DNA of 64,000 bases from Paenibacillus nasutitermitis (GCF_014641075.1 NZ_BMHP01000001.1:1976171-2040170); one strand, 5' to 3'. Counted from the stretch's first letter, positions 52,305 through 61,992 are shown. Notes: generated by a model from the sequence alone, not told the origin. Made by a program: numbers and translations.

Positions 52305-53000
52305 ATGCAACAGAACTTGAACGCTTTGGATAAAAATCACCTCTCTGCTCATCAAGATATAAAAGAGGCTGTATATATCCTTTTGAAGAATATGATTATG
52401 AAAAGGGAGTTCACGCCCAACGAACGCATTGATTCAGCAGAAATCGCGGGCAGATTGGGCATAAGCCGTACGCCGGTACGCGATGCACTAAATATGCTGG
52501 ATGCCGAAGGTTTTATACGAACCGTCCCCCGGCAGGGGATATATGTCAAAGGCATCTACAGGAAGGATTTAATCGAACTGTTTCAATATCGGGAAATGGT
52601 TGAATTGTTTGCGATTGATGCAGGTTTTGACCACTTGCAAAGCCAATCGGACCAAATCCTGTCCATTAACCGGCAATTCGAAATTCAGCTCGACCCTCAT
52701 CATTATGACGGAAATCAGGTGATGGAATGCGATATTGAGCTGCATCGGATGATTGTGGCTTCAGCCCGGAACGAGACGATCGAAGAGGCCTATGACAAAT
52801 TAAACGGACATGTTCAGATGGCACGGGCCTATTACTTGCAGGATATGCTGCGCATTCAACAGGCTCATCAGGAACATCAAGCTTTTATCCTGGCCCTGAA
52901 AGCGGGGGATAAGGACGCTGCCAAGGCGGCAATGAAATATCATTTGGACCAGACGCTTGCGAGCCTGTTGGGGATTATCGATATTTACAAAGTGTTTTAG
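52305..53000 (+). CDS. GntR-family regulator (FCD type)
   Basis: 231 residues from the ATG at 52305 (AGCAGGTGA upstream). Winged helix: IDSAEIAGRLGISRTPVRDA, LNMLDAEGFIRTVPRQGIYV; C-terminal all-helical FCD domain with metal-binding residues in DIELHRMIVASARN and HQEHQAFILALKAGD. Likely responds to an organic acid and controls the dehydrogenase and SDR genes downstream, whose promoter carries the same dyad. Confidence 0.93.
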   Translation: MQQNLNALDKNHLSAHQDIKEAVYILLKNMIMKREFTPNERIDSAEIAGRLGISRTPVRDALNMLDAEGFIRTVPRQGIYVKGIYRKDLIELFQYREMVELFAIDAGFDHLQSQSDQILSINRQFEIQLDPHHYDGNQVMECDIELHRMIVASARNETIEEAYDKLNGHVQMARAYYLQDMLRIQQAHQEHQAFILALKAGDKDAAKAAMKYHLDQTLASLLGIIDIYKVF

Positions 53001-53029
53001 GCAGTGTTCCAGTTCAGAGCTGACGTTAA

Positions 53030-53066
53030 ATGGAGAGGGCTTTCGTGAACGGCAGCTCTTTTTTTA
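53030..53066 (+). terminator. Weak terminator of gntR
   Basis: AGAG-GCT / AGCTCT imperfect stem followed by seven T residues. Confidence 0.4.
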
Positions 53067-53077
53067 ATAATGGTGAT

Positions 53078-53091
53078 ATATCAGATGATAT
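53078..53091 (+). promoter_or_regulatory. GntR operator candidate upstream of the dehydrogenase gene
   Basis: ATATCA GA TGATAT, identical arms to the site in the gntR promoter, 26 bases before the GTG start. Confidence 0.65.
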
Positions 53092-53116
53092 TATAAATAC
53101 AGAGGAGTGAACATAA

Positions 53117-54136
53117 GTGGAACATCTTATCGCTGCCGCGGAATTACGCAACCGCGTCATAAGCAAATTAATCGCGCTGCATATACCGCTGGACCATGCC
53201 GAAATCGTTGCAGATGTGCTTGTTCATGCTAATCTCAGAGGCGTCGATTCACACGGCGTTATGCGTCTTCCTCATTATGTATCTACGATCCAGTCGAATG
53301 GCATCCATCCGAATCCGGCAATTTCGTTTAGTAGAACGGGCACTGTTTCAGGTATTGTAGACGGCAACGATGGTTTGGGGCATGTCATCATGCATCGTGC
53401 CGCACAGGAAGCCATACAGTTGGCGAAGGAGCATGGCATGGGGGCGGTGTCTTCCATCAACAGCAGTCATTGCGGTGCGTTGTCTTATTTTGCCCAGATG
53501 GCAATTGACCACGGTATGGTGAGCATAGTCGTAACGAATACAGACAAGATGGTAGCCCCTTTCGGGGGAACGGAAGCTTTTTTTGGAACAAACCCCATCG
53601 CTTTCGGATTTCCTGCAGCAACAAATCCTCCAATCATACTGGACATGGCTACGAGTTCGGTCGCTTACGGGAAGATTCTCGATGCCCGTCAGAAGAATAT
53701 GGCTATACCGGATCATTGGGGGATCGATGCCAACGGACAAGCAACGAATGATCCGCATCTCATCACAACACTGCTGCCCTTCGGTGGCGCTAAAGGGTAT
53801 GGCATCAATCTGGTGGTGGATATTTTGGCAGGAGTGCTGACAGGTTCTCCATTCGGACCGCATATTGCTCCCATGTATGGCGATGATCTTAGTATACAGA
53901 GAAAGCTCGGGCATTTTATGCTTGTCATGGATCCCGGGAAGTTTAGCCTTCAATCCCATTTTGGCAGTTACCTGGATCAATTGATCGATGAATTACATCA
54001 AGCCCCCGCTTCTCAGGAGAACGGAAAAGTTATGCTTCCCGGTGAAATTGAATCCATATGCGAGAAGAAAAGATTGCAGGGAGGTATCCCATTGGATACC
54101 GGTTTATATCATTATTTGATGTCATCTGCGTTGTAA
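53117..54136 (+). CDS. Ldh-family (malate/L-lactate/ureidoglycolate) dehydrogenase
   Basis: 339 residues. NADP-binding and catalytic features of the MDH/LDH type-2 family: ANLRGVDSHGVMRLPHYV with the catalytic His, SSHCGALSYFAQMAIDHGM, FFGTNPIAFGFPA, and GYGINLVVDILAGVLTG. Members reduce or oxidise 2-hydroxy acids such as ureidoglycolate, sulfolactate or sugar acids; substrate open. GTG start, GAGGAGTGA upstream. Operon with the SDR gene 46 bases later; both probably under the GntR regulator. Confidence 0.92.
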   Translation: MEHLIAAAELRNRVISKLIALHIPLDHAEIVADVLVHANLRGVDSHGVMRLPHYVSTIQSNGIHPNPAISFSRTGTVSGIVDGNDGLGHVIMHRAAQEAIQLAKEHGMGAVSSINSSHCGALSYFAQMAIDHGMVSIVVTNTDKMVAPFGGTEAFFGTNPIAFGFPAATNPPIILDMATSSVAYGKILDARQKNMAIPDHWGIDANGQATNDPHLITTLLPFGGAKGYGINLVVDILAGVLTGSPFGPHIAPMYGDDLSIQRKLGHFMLVMDPGKFSLQSHFGSYLDQLIDELHQAPASQENGKVMLPGEIESICEKKRLQGGIPLDTGLYHYLMSSAL

Positions 54137-54182
54137 TTCCAGAGCCAGTTTGCACAGAAGTATAAATAGGGAGGCGAATGAA

Positions 54183-54968
54183 ATGGGAAGGTTGTCCGGC
54201 AAGAATGCAATCGTTACTGGCGGGACTGCAGGGATCGGGGCGGGAATCGCTAAGATGTTTGCCCGGGAAGGTGCGAATGTGTGTATTGTAGGCAGGAATG
54301 CCGATAGAGGAGGCAAGGTTGTGCAGGATATCGAGTCTTGCGGCGTCAAGGGTCTGTTCGTTCAAGCGGATGTCAGCGCGACACAGGATGTGCAGGGATT
54401 CGTTCAACAAACCGTTGAACAGTTCGGAAGCCTTCATATTATGGTAAACAACGCGGCCGTCATTCATCAATCCAAAGTGGTCGATACAAAGGAAGAAGAC
54501 TGGGACCGTATCATTAGCAACAATCTGACGAGTGTTTTTCTGGGCAGCAAATATGCAGCCAAAGCGATGATCAGCCAGAATATACAGGGAAGAATCATTA
54601 ATGTTTCATCTATCCATGCAGTCCTGTCAGAACCGTCTTGCTCCGCTTATACCGCTGCGAAAGGCGGCATTGAGTCTTTCACCAGAACGTTGGCGTCGGA
54701 GCTTGCACCGCACCGGATTACAGCGAATATTCTTTCCCCGGGCGCGACCTATACTGAACTGACAACGCCTATGTATACGCCAGCCGTTAAGGAAGCGCTG
54801 TTCAAACGAATCCCGTTGAAAGCGATTGCGCAGCCGCATGATATCGCTTATGGGGCGTTGTTCCTGGCATCTGACGAGTCCTGGTATATGACCGGATCCA
54901 CGATGACGATAGACGGCGGATATATAATGGACGGCAGCCTGCCTGACGCGGCTTATTGGGAAGAATGA
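54183..54968 (+). CDS. Short-chain dehydrogenase/reductase
   Basis: 261 residues from the ATG at 54183, eight bases after GGGAGGCG. Cofactor motif TGGTAGIGAGIA, NNAAV, catalytic Ser in INVSSIHAV and Tyr-x-x-x-Lys in YTAAKGG; C-terminal TIDGGYIMDG. Asp in QADVSAT is typical. Works with the preceding dehydrogenase, likely in sugar-acid or hydroxy-acid breakdown. Confidence 0.93.
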   Translation: MGRLSGKNAIVTGGTAGIGAGIAKMFAREGANVCIVGRNADRGGKVVQDIESCGVKGLFVQADVSATQDVQGFVQQTVEQFGSLHIMVNNAAVIHQSKVVDTKEEDWDRIISNNLTSVFLGSKYAAKAMISQNIQGRIINVSSIHAVLSEPSCSAYTAAKGGIESFTRTLASELAPHRITANILSPGATYTELTTPMYTPAVKEALFKRIPLKAIAQPHDIAYGALFLASDESWYMTGSTMTIDGGYIMDGSLPDAAYWEE

Positions 54969-55155
54969 AATGATTGTCCGCCGGTCTGATAAACAGCCGG
55001 GGAATGGTACAGTCCAAGCAACCACCATAACTGCCAGGGAATCCAAACACCCCGGCGGTTATTTGGCTTTTTGTGCTATGCATGCGGTTGGACGGTTTCG
55101 TGTTTCTTTGGTATGGTGGTCCATATAATAAAAAATAATCAATTGGAGGCTATGT

Positions 55156-55752
55156 ATGCAGAAACACATGATTGCAATGGGTGATAGCTTGACGGAAGGC
55201 ATAGGCGAAGAGGTGAATAATGTTGAACTCAAGAGCTGGGTCATTCATTTCTCTAAGCAGCAGCCAACAATGCAAGTCACAAATATAGCAAAACGGGGTT
55301 TAATATCCCGTGAGATCCGCGAGTCGCAGTTGGACAAAGCGATCAGCTTGAAGCCGGATCTAGTCAGCTTATTCGCTGGCGGCAACGATATTCTCAAAGG
55401 CAAGTGGAATCATGAGCATTTTCATGAGGATATGGAATATATGATCCACCAGCTTGCAAATGGAACGAATGCATCCATTATCACATGCACCTTGCCAGAT
55501 TTCACACTGAGGCTTCCGATTCCAATAGAAAAAAAAGAAGCCATCCAGGCCCAAACGCTCCAGGCAAACGATCGTATTCAATCGTTAAGCCAGCAGTACG
55601 GCTTATGTCTAATTGATTTCTGGAATCATCCCTTGTCGAAAGATCCTGACATTTGGTCAAGCGACGGGATTCATCCAAATTCAGTGGGTTACCAGAAAAT
55701 CGGTCAAATCGTATACGAAAGCTATAAACAATGGAGCCTAAGCCATTCGTAA
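55156..55752 (+). CDS. SGNH/GDSL-family hydrolase
   Basis: 198 residues, no signal peptide. Block I AMGDSLTEGIGE (catalytic Ser), block III GGNDI, block V DGIHPNSVGYQKIG (Asp and His). Intracellular esterase or deacetylase of unknown substrate. TTGGAGG about eight bases before the ATG. Monocistronic. Confidence 0.92.
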   Translation: MQKHMIAMGDSLTEGIGEEVNNVELKSWVIHFSKQQPTMQVTNIAKRGLISREIRESQLDKAISLKPDLVSLFAGGNDILKGKWNHEHFHEDMEYMIHQLANGTNASIITCTLPDFTLRLPIPIEKKEAIQAQTLQANDRIQSLSQQYGLCLIDFWNHPLSKDPDIWSSDGIHPNSVGYQKIGQIVYESYKQWSLSHS

Positions 55753-55998
55753 GATGCATGAGGTCGAGCCTCCGAATCGTGCTCGCATACAACGGCAAAA
55801 AGCCAACTCACCACGATTTGGCTTAGCGTCTTTGCAGCCGCGAAAGTCAAGGCGCAGATGCTTTTCCTCTTTTGGGGAAGGAAGGGGGACTGGAACTCTA
55901 AATGATAGCAGCCGGCAACAGGAAATTATAATTGTAATGTTGAAAAAGTATATAACTCAGGAATGAGCAGCAGCAGATGCTTTGCCCCTATATGCAAA
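55753..55998. other. Gap with a weak hairpin
   Basis: AAGCCAA / TTGGCTT stem at about 55799-55824 may end the SGNH gene. Nothing else recognised. Confidence 0.4.
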
Positions 55999-56037
55999 AG
56001 ATATTCATGAATAATATTGACATTGTAAAAAATAAAC
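55999..56037 (+). promoter_or_regulatory. RpiR-regulon promoter element, copy 1
   Basis: ATATTCAT-AATATTGACA-TGT-AAAATAAAC pattern. Contains TTGACA (56017) with CAAAAT 17 bases further. The same 38-base arrangement stands upstream of nanE at 57034. Confidence 0.6.
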
Positions 56038-56096
56038 CTCAAAATAGATTTTCAGCAGTGTGATTTTATGTTTACTCGATGGAGGGCAAAAAAAAA

Positions 56097-56966
56097 ATGG
56101 CAAAACCCAGAGGCGGCAGCATACTTGGAACTATTAGAAGCATCTACAATTCGCTTACAAAATCGGAGCAGAAGGTTGCGGATGTCATTCTCGCAGAGAA
56201 TGAAAAAATTATTTACAGCACGATTACCGACTTCTCGGAAATATGCGGGGTGAGCGACGCTACGGTTTTGCGATTTTGCAGATCGGTCGGCTTCAAGGGT
56301 TATCAATCCTTCAAACTGGAGCTGGCGATAGAAATAGCCAATATAAAAAATGAGGGAGAACAGGAAGAGCATAGCGAGATAACGGGGGAGGACAGCCTCG
56401 AGGAAATCGCGCGAAAAACGATAAACAGCAATTTATTTGCCATTAACGAAACGATGTCTTTGCTGGATTTTAAGGCGCTGGACAAAGCGGTGGACGTAAT
56501 TGTCCATTCCAGAAAAATCAGTTTATTCGGAGCCGGGCTGTCCCAGATTACCGCACAGGATGCAGTCTTTAAGTTTATGCGATTGGGGCTGGATGTCAGC
56601 GCTTATGCGAATAACCATATTCAGCTTATGCAAGCATCGCTGCTCTCGTCTTCCGATGTTGCGATTGGGATATCATTCTCGGGTAGTACCCAGGACACGT
56701 TCGAAATTCTGAATGCAGCTAAAAATACGGGAGCCAAAATCATTTCCATCACGCATCATGCCAAATCACCGATAACAAAAATATCTGATATTGTATTGAT
56801 TCACGGATCCAAGGAAGGACCGCTGGAGGGCGGATTATTGTCTTCCAAGGTATCCCAGCTTGTAATTGTCGATATTCTTTTCAACTCCATATTCAAGCGG
56901 ATGAGTGAAACCGCAAATCAAAATAAAGAATTAGCTCTGAAGGCGTTATCTGAAAAGTTGCGGTAA
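56097..56966 (+). CDS. MurR/RpiR-family transcriptional regulator
   Basis: 289 residues from the ATG at 56097, nine bases after GGAGGG. N-terminal HTH_6 domain (LTKSEQKVADVILAENEKII, FSEICGVSDATVLRFCRSVG) and C-terminal SIS domain (KISLFGAGLSQITAQDAVFK, GISFSGSTQDTFEILNAAKN) that binds a phosphosugar. Controls the amino-sugar genes that follow, probably through the repeated promoter element. Confidence 0.94.
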   Translation: MAKPRGGSILGTIRSIYNSLTKSEQKVADVILAENEKIIYSTITDFSEICGVSDATVLRFCRSVGFKGYQSFKLELAIEIANIKNEGEQEEHSEITGEDSLEEIARKTINSNLFAINETMSLLDFKALDKAVDVIVHSRKISLFGAGLSQITAQDAVFKFMRLGLDVSAYANNHIQLMQASLLSSSDVAIGISFSGSTQDTFEILNAAKNTGAKIISITHHAKSPITKISDIVLIHGSKEGPLEGGLLSSKVSQLVIVDILFNSIFKRMSETANQNKELALKALSEKLR

Positions 56967-56975
56967 CGCCTTTTT
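56941..56975 (+). terminator. Terminator overlapping the rpiR stop codon
   Basis: AGGCGTTA / TAACGCCT stem within the last codons, then TTTTT. Confidence 0.75.
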
Positions 56976-57033
56976 AGAACCATTTTTAGCGTATAAAAGA
57001 AGGAGCATGGATTTCTATGCCTTGTTATGAAGA

Positions 57034-57080
57034 AAATATTCATATATTATATTGACAATGTTGAAAATAAACAACATAAT
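57034..57080 (+). promoter_or_regulatory. RpiR-regulon promoter element, copy 2 (nanE promoter)
   Basis: Same sequence arrangement as copy 1, containing TTGACA, 17 bases, CATAAT (57052-57080). A dyad ATGTTG / CAACAT lies over the spacer here. Confidence 0.65.
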
Positions 57081-57128
57081 GAAAATGTAATTAAGAACAG
57101 CATTTACCAATGCTATAGGAGAGTTAAT

Positions 57129-57821
57129 ATGTGTATGACAATTTGCGGCATGCTTAAACGAGGCTTAATCGTTTCATGCCAGGCCCAGGAGGACGAAGCC
57201 CTCTATGGCAACGGAATGATGGCACGGATGGCCTTGGCTGCGGAGGCGGGAGGCGCAGTAGGACTAAGAGTGAACGGAGCCGAGGATATTAATGAAATTA
57301 AAGCGTTAAGCAAACTTCCGATTATCGGCATCATCAAAAGGGAGTACCCCGGTTACGAAACTTTTATCACGGCAACAATGAAAGAAATCGACGAGCTTGT
57401 CCCGGCAAATCCGGATATTATTGCCATCGATGCTACGCTTCGGGCAAGACCGGGTTATGAGACTCCGCAATTATTCATCGAAGCCATCAAAGCCAAATAT
57501 GAAACGGTTATTATGGCTGATGTTTCCACACTCGAAGAAGGAGTGATCGCCTGGCAAGCGGGCGCTGATCTGATCGCAACAACCTTATCCAGTTATACCC
57601 CTTATACGCTTGGCAGGGAGAAGCCTGATATCGATTTGATTCGCAGACTGGCTGAGAGGATTCCTATACCCATCATTGCTGAGGGAAATATCGCGACACC
57701 AGAGCAAGCGCTTACATGTTTCAAGGCAGGTGCTTATGCGGTAGTTGTTGGCGGAGCGATTACGCGGCCTGATTTAATTACAAGAAGATTTGTGGATACA
57801 ATTGACCGAGCCATCGATTGA
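57129..57821 (+). CDS. nanE: N-acetylmannosamine-6-phosphate 2-epimerase
   Basis: 230 residues from the ATG at 57129 with AGGAGAG upstream; the frame extends upstream through the promoter and is not coding there. TIM barrel with GLIVSCQAQEDEALYGNG, GLRVNGAEDI, GIIKREY, IDATLRARPG, MADVSTLEEGVIAW, TTLSSYTPYT and IIAEGNIATPEQA, all NanE signatures including the catalytic Lys in IIKREY. Converts ManNAc-6-P to GlcNAc-6-P in sialic acid or ManNAc breakdown. Confidence 0.95.
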   Translation: MCMTICGMLKRGLIVSCQAQEDEALYGNGMMARMALAAEAGGAVGLRVNGAEDINEIKALSKLPIIGIIKREYPGYETFITATMKEIDELVPANPDIIAIDATLRARPGYETPQLFIEAIKAKYETVIMADVSTLEEGVIAWQAGADLIATTLSSYTPYTLGREKPDIDLIRRLAERIPIPIIAEGNIATPEQALTCFKAGAYAVVVGGAITRPDLITRRFVDTIDRAID

Positions 57822-57962
57822 AGCAGCATGATTAATTGATTAATTAGCGGGTGAACCAGGCATCAGCGGTCGAGGATACGCTTCGTGGATCTATGATTTA
57901 CATGAGCTGGTGCCTGTTAATTATTGCTTGTTTGCGTTAAAAAAATGGGGGAGGCAAAACGA

Positions 57963-59366
57963 ATGAAAAGAATGGCTAACGTGGCATTGGCAACATGTAT
58001 GACAATGGGTCTGATTCTGGCAGGATGCTCGGATAATGAGCAGCCGCCAACGCCAACGCCAGCGAAGAATGGGAATGAAACTCCGGCAGTTTCTGAGAAC
58101 AATGACACAAAAAAAGATCCGGCTGTCAAGGAATTCGCCAACAAGGAACTGGCCCTGGATGTATTTGACGGGGGAGACGGCACATCATTCTGGCAGGAAA
58201 TGGTGAGGAAATTCGAGGACGAGTACCCTGGCACCAAAATTACGATCTCAAGTGCAGTAGGCGAAGTGTTCAAAGACAAAATCAAGGCCAAATTTCTGTC
58301 GGGCAATGAACCGGATTTCATTGTTTCTCCCTTCGTTTCCACGTATGCCGGGGACGGTGTGCTTGCCGAGCTGAACGATGTATTTGACGGCAAAGCACTC
58401 GGTGAGGAAAGGACGGTAAAGGAGAAAATCCTGCCGGCGCTTCTGGACATAACAACGCCACTGGGTGACGGGAAGGTTTACTATGCTCCTACAGGCTACA
58501 GCATTGCTCCCATGTATTACAATAAGAAGTTGTTTGCCGACAAAGGCTGGACGGCACCTAAGACATGGGACGAGTTTTTCGCGATGGGCGAACTGGCAAA
58601 AGCTGATGGCAAATCCTTATATACCTATCAAGGAAACTACCCTGGATATATCGGTCAAATCCTGCTTCCTATGATTAATAGCCATGCAGGCGATGCGGCA
58701 ATGAAGAAAATATTTAATTATGAGCAAGATGCCTGGAAGGATCCAAAGGTTAAAGAAGTGTTGGAAGTTATTCATAAACTGGTCTCCCCAGCCTATCTGC
58801 TGCCTGGAACAACAGGTTTGACGCATAAACAGGCTCAGCAGGCGGTGCTGGATGATAAAGCGTTATTCATTCAGAACGGAACGTGGTTCGAGAATGAAAT
58901 GAAGGATACGATTCCGGCAACATTTGAATTCGGCTCTATGGGCGCGCCTGTATTTTCCGGGGATACGCCTTATGCGCAGGGAAGCAACGGCTGGTTCTTC
59001 ATTCCGAAAAAGGCCAAAAACCTTGAGCTTGCGAAGGAATTCCTCCGTTACATCTATACCGATGAGAATTTAAAGCTGCATGCGCAAATGACTGGTGAAG
59101 TTCCAGCTACTGTAGGCGGTCTGGAACTTGTGAAGGAATACCTGCAGCCGTCGGTGGTCGAAGCTCTGTCCATATTCGACACGCATAAGATTACATCGGC
59201 TGACGGCTGGGCTACGCTTCCGCCTACCTCAATAACAACAGAAGCCGCTATTTATAATCCGATCACATCCATGGCTAACGGAAAGCTTACCGTTGACCAG
59301 TGGGTCGACAAGATTGAAGCCTCGTTTGCCATTATTAGAAAAGAACGGGACGCAGCTGCGAAATAA
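57963..59366 (+). CDS. Extracellular solute-binding lipoprotein
   Basis: 467 residues from the ATG at 57963 (GGGGGAGGC eight bases upstream). Lipobox LILAGC with Cys22, then a Pro/Thr-rich linker. Body typical of family 1 sugar-binding proteins (FLSGNEPDFIVSPFVSTYAG, YYAPTGYSIAPMYYNKKLF, GWTAPKTWDEFFAMGE). Expected ligand is an amino sugar given NanE and RpiR. Confidence 0.94.
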   Translation: MKRMANVALATCMTMGLILAGCSDNEQPPTPTPAKNGNETPAVSENNDTKKDPAVKEFANKELALDVFDGGDGTSFWQEMVRKFEDEYPGTKITISSAVGEVFKDKIKAKFLSGNEPDFIVSPFVSTYAGDGVLAELNDVFDGKALGEERTVKEKILPALLDITTPLGDGKVYYAPTGYSIAPMYYNKKLFADKGWTAPKTWDEFFAMGELAKADGKSLYTYQGNYPGYIGQILLPMINSHAGDAAMKKIFNYEQDAWKDPKVKEVLEVIHKLVSPAYLLPGTTGLTHKQAQQAVLDDKALFIQNGTWFENEMKDTIPATFEFGSMGAPVFSGDTPYAQGSNGWFFIPKKAKNLELAKEFLRYIYTDENLKLHAQMTGEVPATVGGLELVKEYLQPSVVEALSIFDTHKITSADGWATLPPTSITTEAAIYNPITSMANGKLTVDQWVDKIEASFAIIRKERDAAAK

Positions 59367-59470
59367 GTAATTTTGCAATGCCAGAAGGTGAAAAAGCTTC
59401 CAGGACGAAAGACAATCATGCCTGGAAGCTCTTTTATCCTGGCAGGAGCCATCATTTTAGGGGTGACAGC

Positions 59471-60364
59471 ATGAAGGAAAGAGGAAGATATACATTTATT
59501 GCTTTTTGCATATTGCCAGGGCTCATCTTGTTCAGCGTTTTTTTCATGTATCCCATTGTTCGCTCCTTTACCATCGCTTTCTATAGATGGAGCGGACAGA
59601 CAAAAAGCACAGAGGTGTTCGTGGGATTGGCTAACTTCAAGACCATGGCCAATGATCCCGTATTCTGGATTACGGTGAAGAACAGCTTCGAGCTGCTGCT
59701 TATTATCCCCGTGTGCACCATTGCGCTTGCTTTGTTGTTTGCTGTTTTATTAACAAGATTCCGACTGAGGGAGAAGCTGTTCTACCGTACTTCCCTGTTT
59801 TTCCCTAATGTTCTGTCCGTTGCGGTTATTGGAATATTGTGGCAATACATCTATCATCCAACGATGGGAATGCTCAATTCATTCCTCACCGCCATCGGGC
59901 TAGAGAATCTCACTCATGTTTGGCTGGGCGAAGGCGGAATCGATTTATTGGCTGTTGCAGCTACGATGCTCTGGGCGGGAACAGGATTTTATCTCATCTT
60001 GTTTATTGCGGCGATCGAAAGCATTCCCGAGCAATATTATGAAGCTGCTGCTCTGGATGGAGCGGGTCAGGTCGCCCAGTTGTTCCGTATCACCCTTCCG
60101 ATGATCTGGGAAGTCATCCGGGTTGCGATCGTGCTGCTCCTTTCCGGCGTTTTCTTCGGCAGCTTCGCTTTCCTGAAGGTTATGTCTCCTAACGGAGGCG
60201 ACAATTACTCCACGGAAACGATGATCACTTATTTTTACAGGCAGGCTTTTACCAATTACAACATGGGCTACGCAACGGCAATAGGCCTTGTCGTCTTTTT
60301 GATCGGTTTGGCGATGGCATTGATTGCCAACAAATTAACAAGGAAGGAAACCGTCGAGTTCTAA
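59471..60364 (+). CDS. Sugar ABC transporter permease (MalF-type)
   Basis: 297 residues from the ATG at 59471 (AGGGGTGA upstream). Six TM segments; EAA loop YYEAAALDGAGQVAQLFRIT. Spaced 104 bases from the binding protein. Confidence 0.94.
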   Translation: MKERGRYTFIAFCILPGLILFSVFFMYPIVRSFTIAFYRWSGQTKSTEVFVGLANFKTMANDPVFWITVKNSFELLLIIPVCTIALALLFAVLLTRFRLREKLFYRTSLFFPNVLSVAVIGILWQYIYHPTMGMLNSFLTAIGLENLTHVWLGEGGIDLLAVAATMLWAGTGFYLILFIAAIESIPEQYYEAAALDGAGQVAQLFRITLPMIWEVIRVAIVLLLSGVFFGSFAFLKVMSPNGGDNYSTETMITYFYRQAFTNYNMGYATAIGLVVFLIGLAMALIANKLTRKETVEF

Positions 60365-60376
60365 GGGGTGACTAAT

Positions 60377-61204
60377 ATGAAAAAAGTTCTACTGCGGTTC
60401 TCGGCACGGGTCATTCTGCTGGCTTTTACAGCCGCGGTTGTGCTTCCGTTAGCATGGTTGATCTATTCTTCCTTGAAAGTCAATGAGGAATTTCTGAATC
60501 CTTGGGCTCTCCCAAAGCAGCTGCATTTTGAAAATTATACGAATGCTTTTGTAAAGGCCAAAATGGGAACGTATTATCTGAACTCTATTGTCGTTACGTT
60601 GGTTTCGGTGCTCGGCTCCTTGTTTATTGGCTTGACTACCGCTTATGCGATCATGCGTTTTTCAAATCCATTCACCAGGTTTGTGAAAAATTATTATTTG
60701 TCCGCTTTTTTTCTTCCAGCGATTGTAGGTTTGATACCGCTGTTCATATTGCTGAATTCGCTCCAGCTGTTGGATAACCGCTTCGGGTTGATTCTTATCT
60801 ATATCACCATTGAGATTCCGTTTTCCGTCTTTGTACTTAGCGGATTTATGGCCAATTTGCCAAAGGATTATGAGGAAGCAGCATTTATCGACGGGACTTC
60901 CCGTTACGGAGCGCTTTTCAAAGTTGTCGTACCTTTGACTGTACCGGCTCTGGTTACGGTCTCGATCTTCGTTTTCCTCGGGCTTTGGAATGAGTTTGTA
61001 TACGCTTATACGTTTTTGATGTCCGAATCGAAAATGACCCTGCCGGTAGGCTTGAACAATCTTGCCGCGGTAGCCAAATACGAGACAGACTGGGGCCAGT
61101 TGTTTGCCGGCCTGGTAATTGTACTCATTCCTACACTCGTTTTCTATATTCTGCTGCAGAAGAGAATTACCTCTGGCGTTTCGGCAGGTTCAATTAAAAT
61201 GTGA
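60377..61204 (+). CDS. Sugar ABC transporter permease (MalG-type)
   Basis: 275 residues from the ATG at 60377 (AAGGGGTGA upstream), 12 bases after the previous stop. Six TM segments, EAA loop YEEAAFIDGTSRYGALFKVV. No ATPase gene follows; a shared MsmX-like ATPase is expected. Confidence 0.94.
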   Translation: MKKVLLRFSARVILLAFTAAVVLPLAWLIYSSLKVNEEFLNPWALPKQLHFENYTNAFVKAKMGTYYLNSIVVTLVSVLGSLFIGLTTAYAIMRFSNPFTRFVKNYYLSAFFLPAIVGLIPLFILLNSLQLLDNRFGLILIYITIEIPFSVFVLSGFMANLPKDYEEAAFIDGTSRYGALFKVVVPLTVPALVTVSIFVFLGLWNEFVYAYTFLMSESKMTLPVGLNNLAAVAKYETDWGQLFAGLVIVLIPTLVFYILLQKRITSGVSAGSIKM

Positions 61205-61249
61205 GAATCTAGAAATTATTTCGGTTAATGGCAGAAAGGAGCGTTGGTT

Positions 61250-61987
61250 ATGGACAGATACTTTGCTAAGGTCGAAGAGATATTTACCAAGGTCATCGAG
61301 TCCCAGGTGGACGCGATGAAACAAGCTGCAAGAGCTTGCTCGGAAGCTATGTCAGCCAATAAAAAGCTGTTCTTTTTCGGCACGGGCCATTCCCATATGC
61401 TTGCTGAAGAAGTGTATTACCGCGCAGGTGGGCTAATGAACGTCATCCCGATATTGGAGACGGCGCTCATGCTTCACGAGGGAGGCCCCAAAAGCACGCG
61501 AATTGAACGATTGGAAGGTTATGCCCCCATATTGCTTGATGAATACAAGGTCGGCCAGGATGACGTCATTTTTGTGATTTCCAATTCCGGCTTGAATGCC
61601 GTCCCCGTGGAGATGGCTCTTGGAGCGAAGCTTCGAGGAGCCACGGTTATTGCCTTGACGAATTTGCAGCAGTCGAGCCAGGAGCAGCCAAGACATTCGA
61701 GCGGCAAAAAACTGTTTCAAGCAGCGGACATCGTGCTGGATAACTGCGGCTGCATAGGAGATGCGGCGGTCCATATGGATTCGCTTCATGTGGCGGTCGG
61801 ACCAACCTCTACAGTCATCGGCGCCTTTATATTGAACAGTATTATCGTTCAGGCAGCACAAAACGAAGTTGACCAGGGGCGCCGTCCCTCCATCTTCCTA
61901 AGTGCCAATTTAGCAAAAGGAGATAGCTATAATGCCGGATTGATGGATAACCTTGTTTCTACATCTGACACGATGGAAGAGGTGTAA
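61250..61987 (+). CDS. SIS-domain phosphosugar-binding protein (UPF0309-like)
   Basis: 245 residues from the ATG at 61250 (AAAGGAG eight bases upstream). A single SIS domain: FFFGTGHSHMLAEEVYYRAG, VISNSGLNAVPVEMALGAKL, and a helical C-terminus. Probably an isomerase or deaminase-like enzyme acting on an amino-sugar phosphate; the UPF0309 group has no settled reaction. Operon member; the ceramidase-like gene begins six bases later. Confidence 0.87.
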   Translation: MDRYFAKVEEIFTKVIESQVDAMKQAARACSEAMSANKKLFFFGTGHSHMLAEEVYYRAGGLMNVIPILETALMLHEGGPKSTRIERLEGYAPILLDEYKVGQDDVIFVISNSGLNAVPVEMALGAKLRGATVIALTNLQQSSQEQPRHSSGKKLFQAADIVLDNCGCIGDAAVHMDSLHVAVGPTSTVIGAFILNSIIVQAAQNEVDQGRRPSIFLSANLAKGDSYNAGLMDNLVSTSDTMEEV

Positions 61988-61992
61988 CCCCT

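Noticed and set aside
55754..55966. 70-codon frame after the SGNH hydrolase
   Set aside because: No ribosome-binding site, low-complexity basic product and a likely terminator hairpin inside it.
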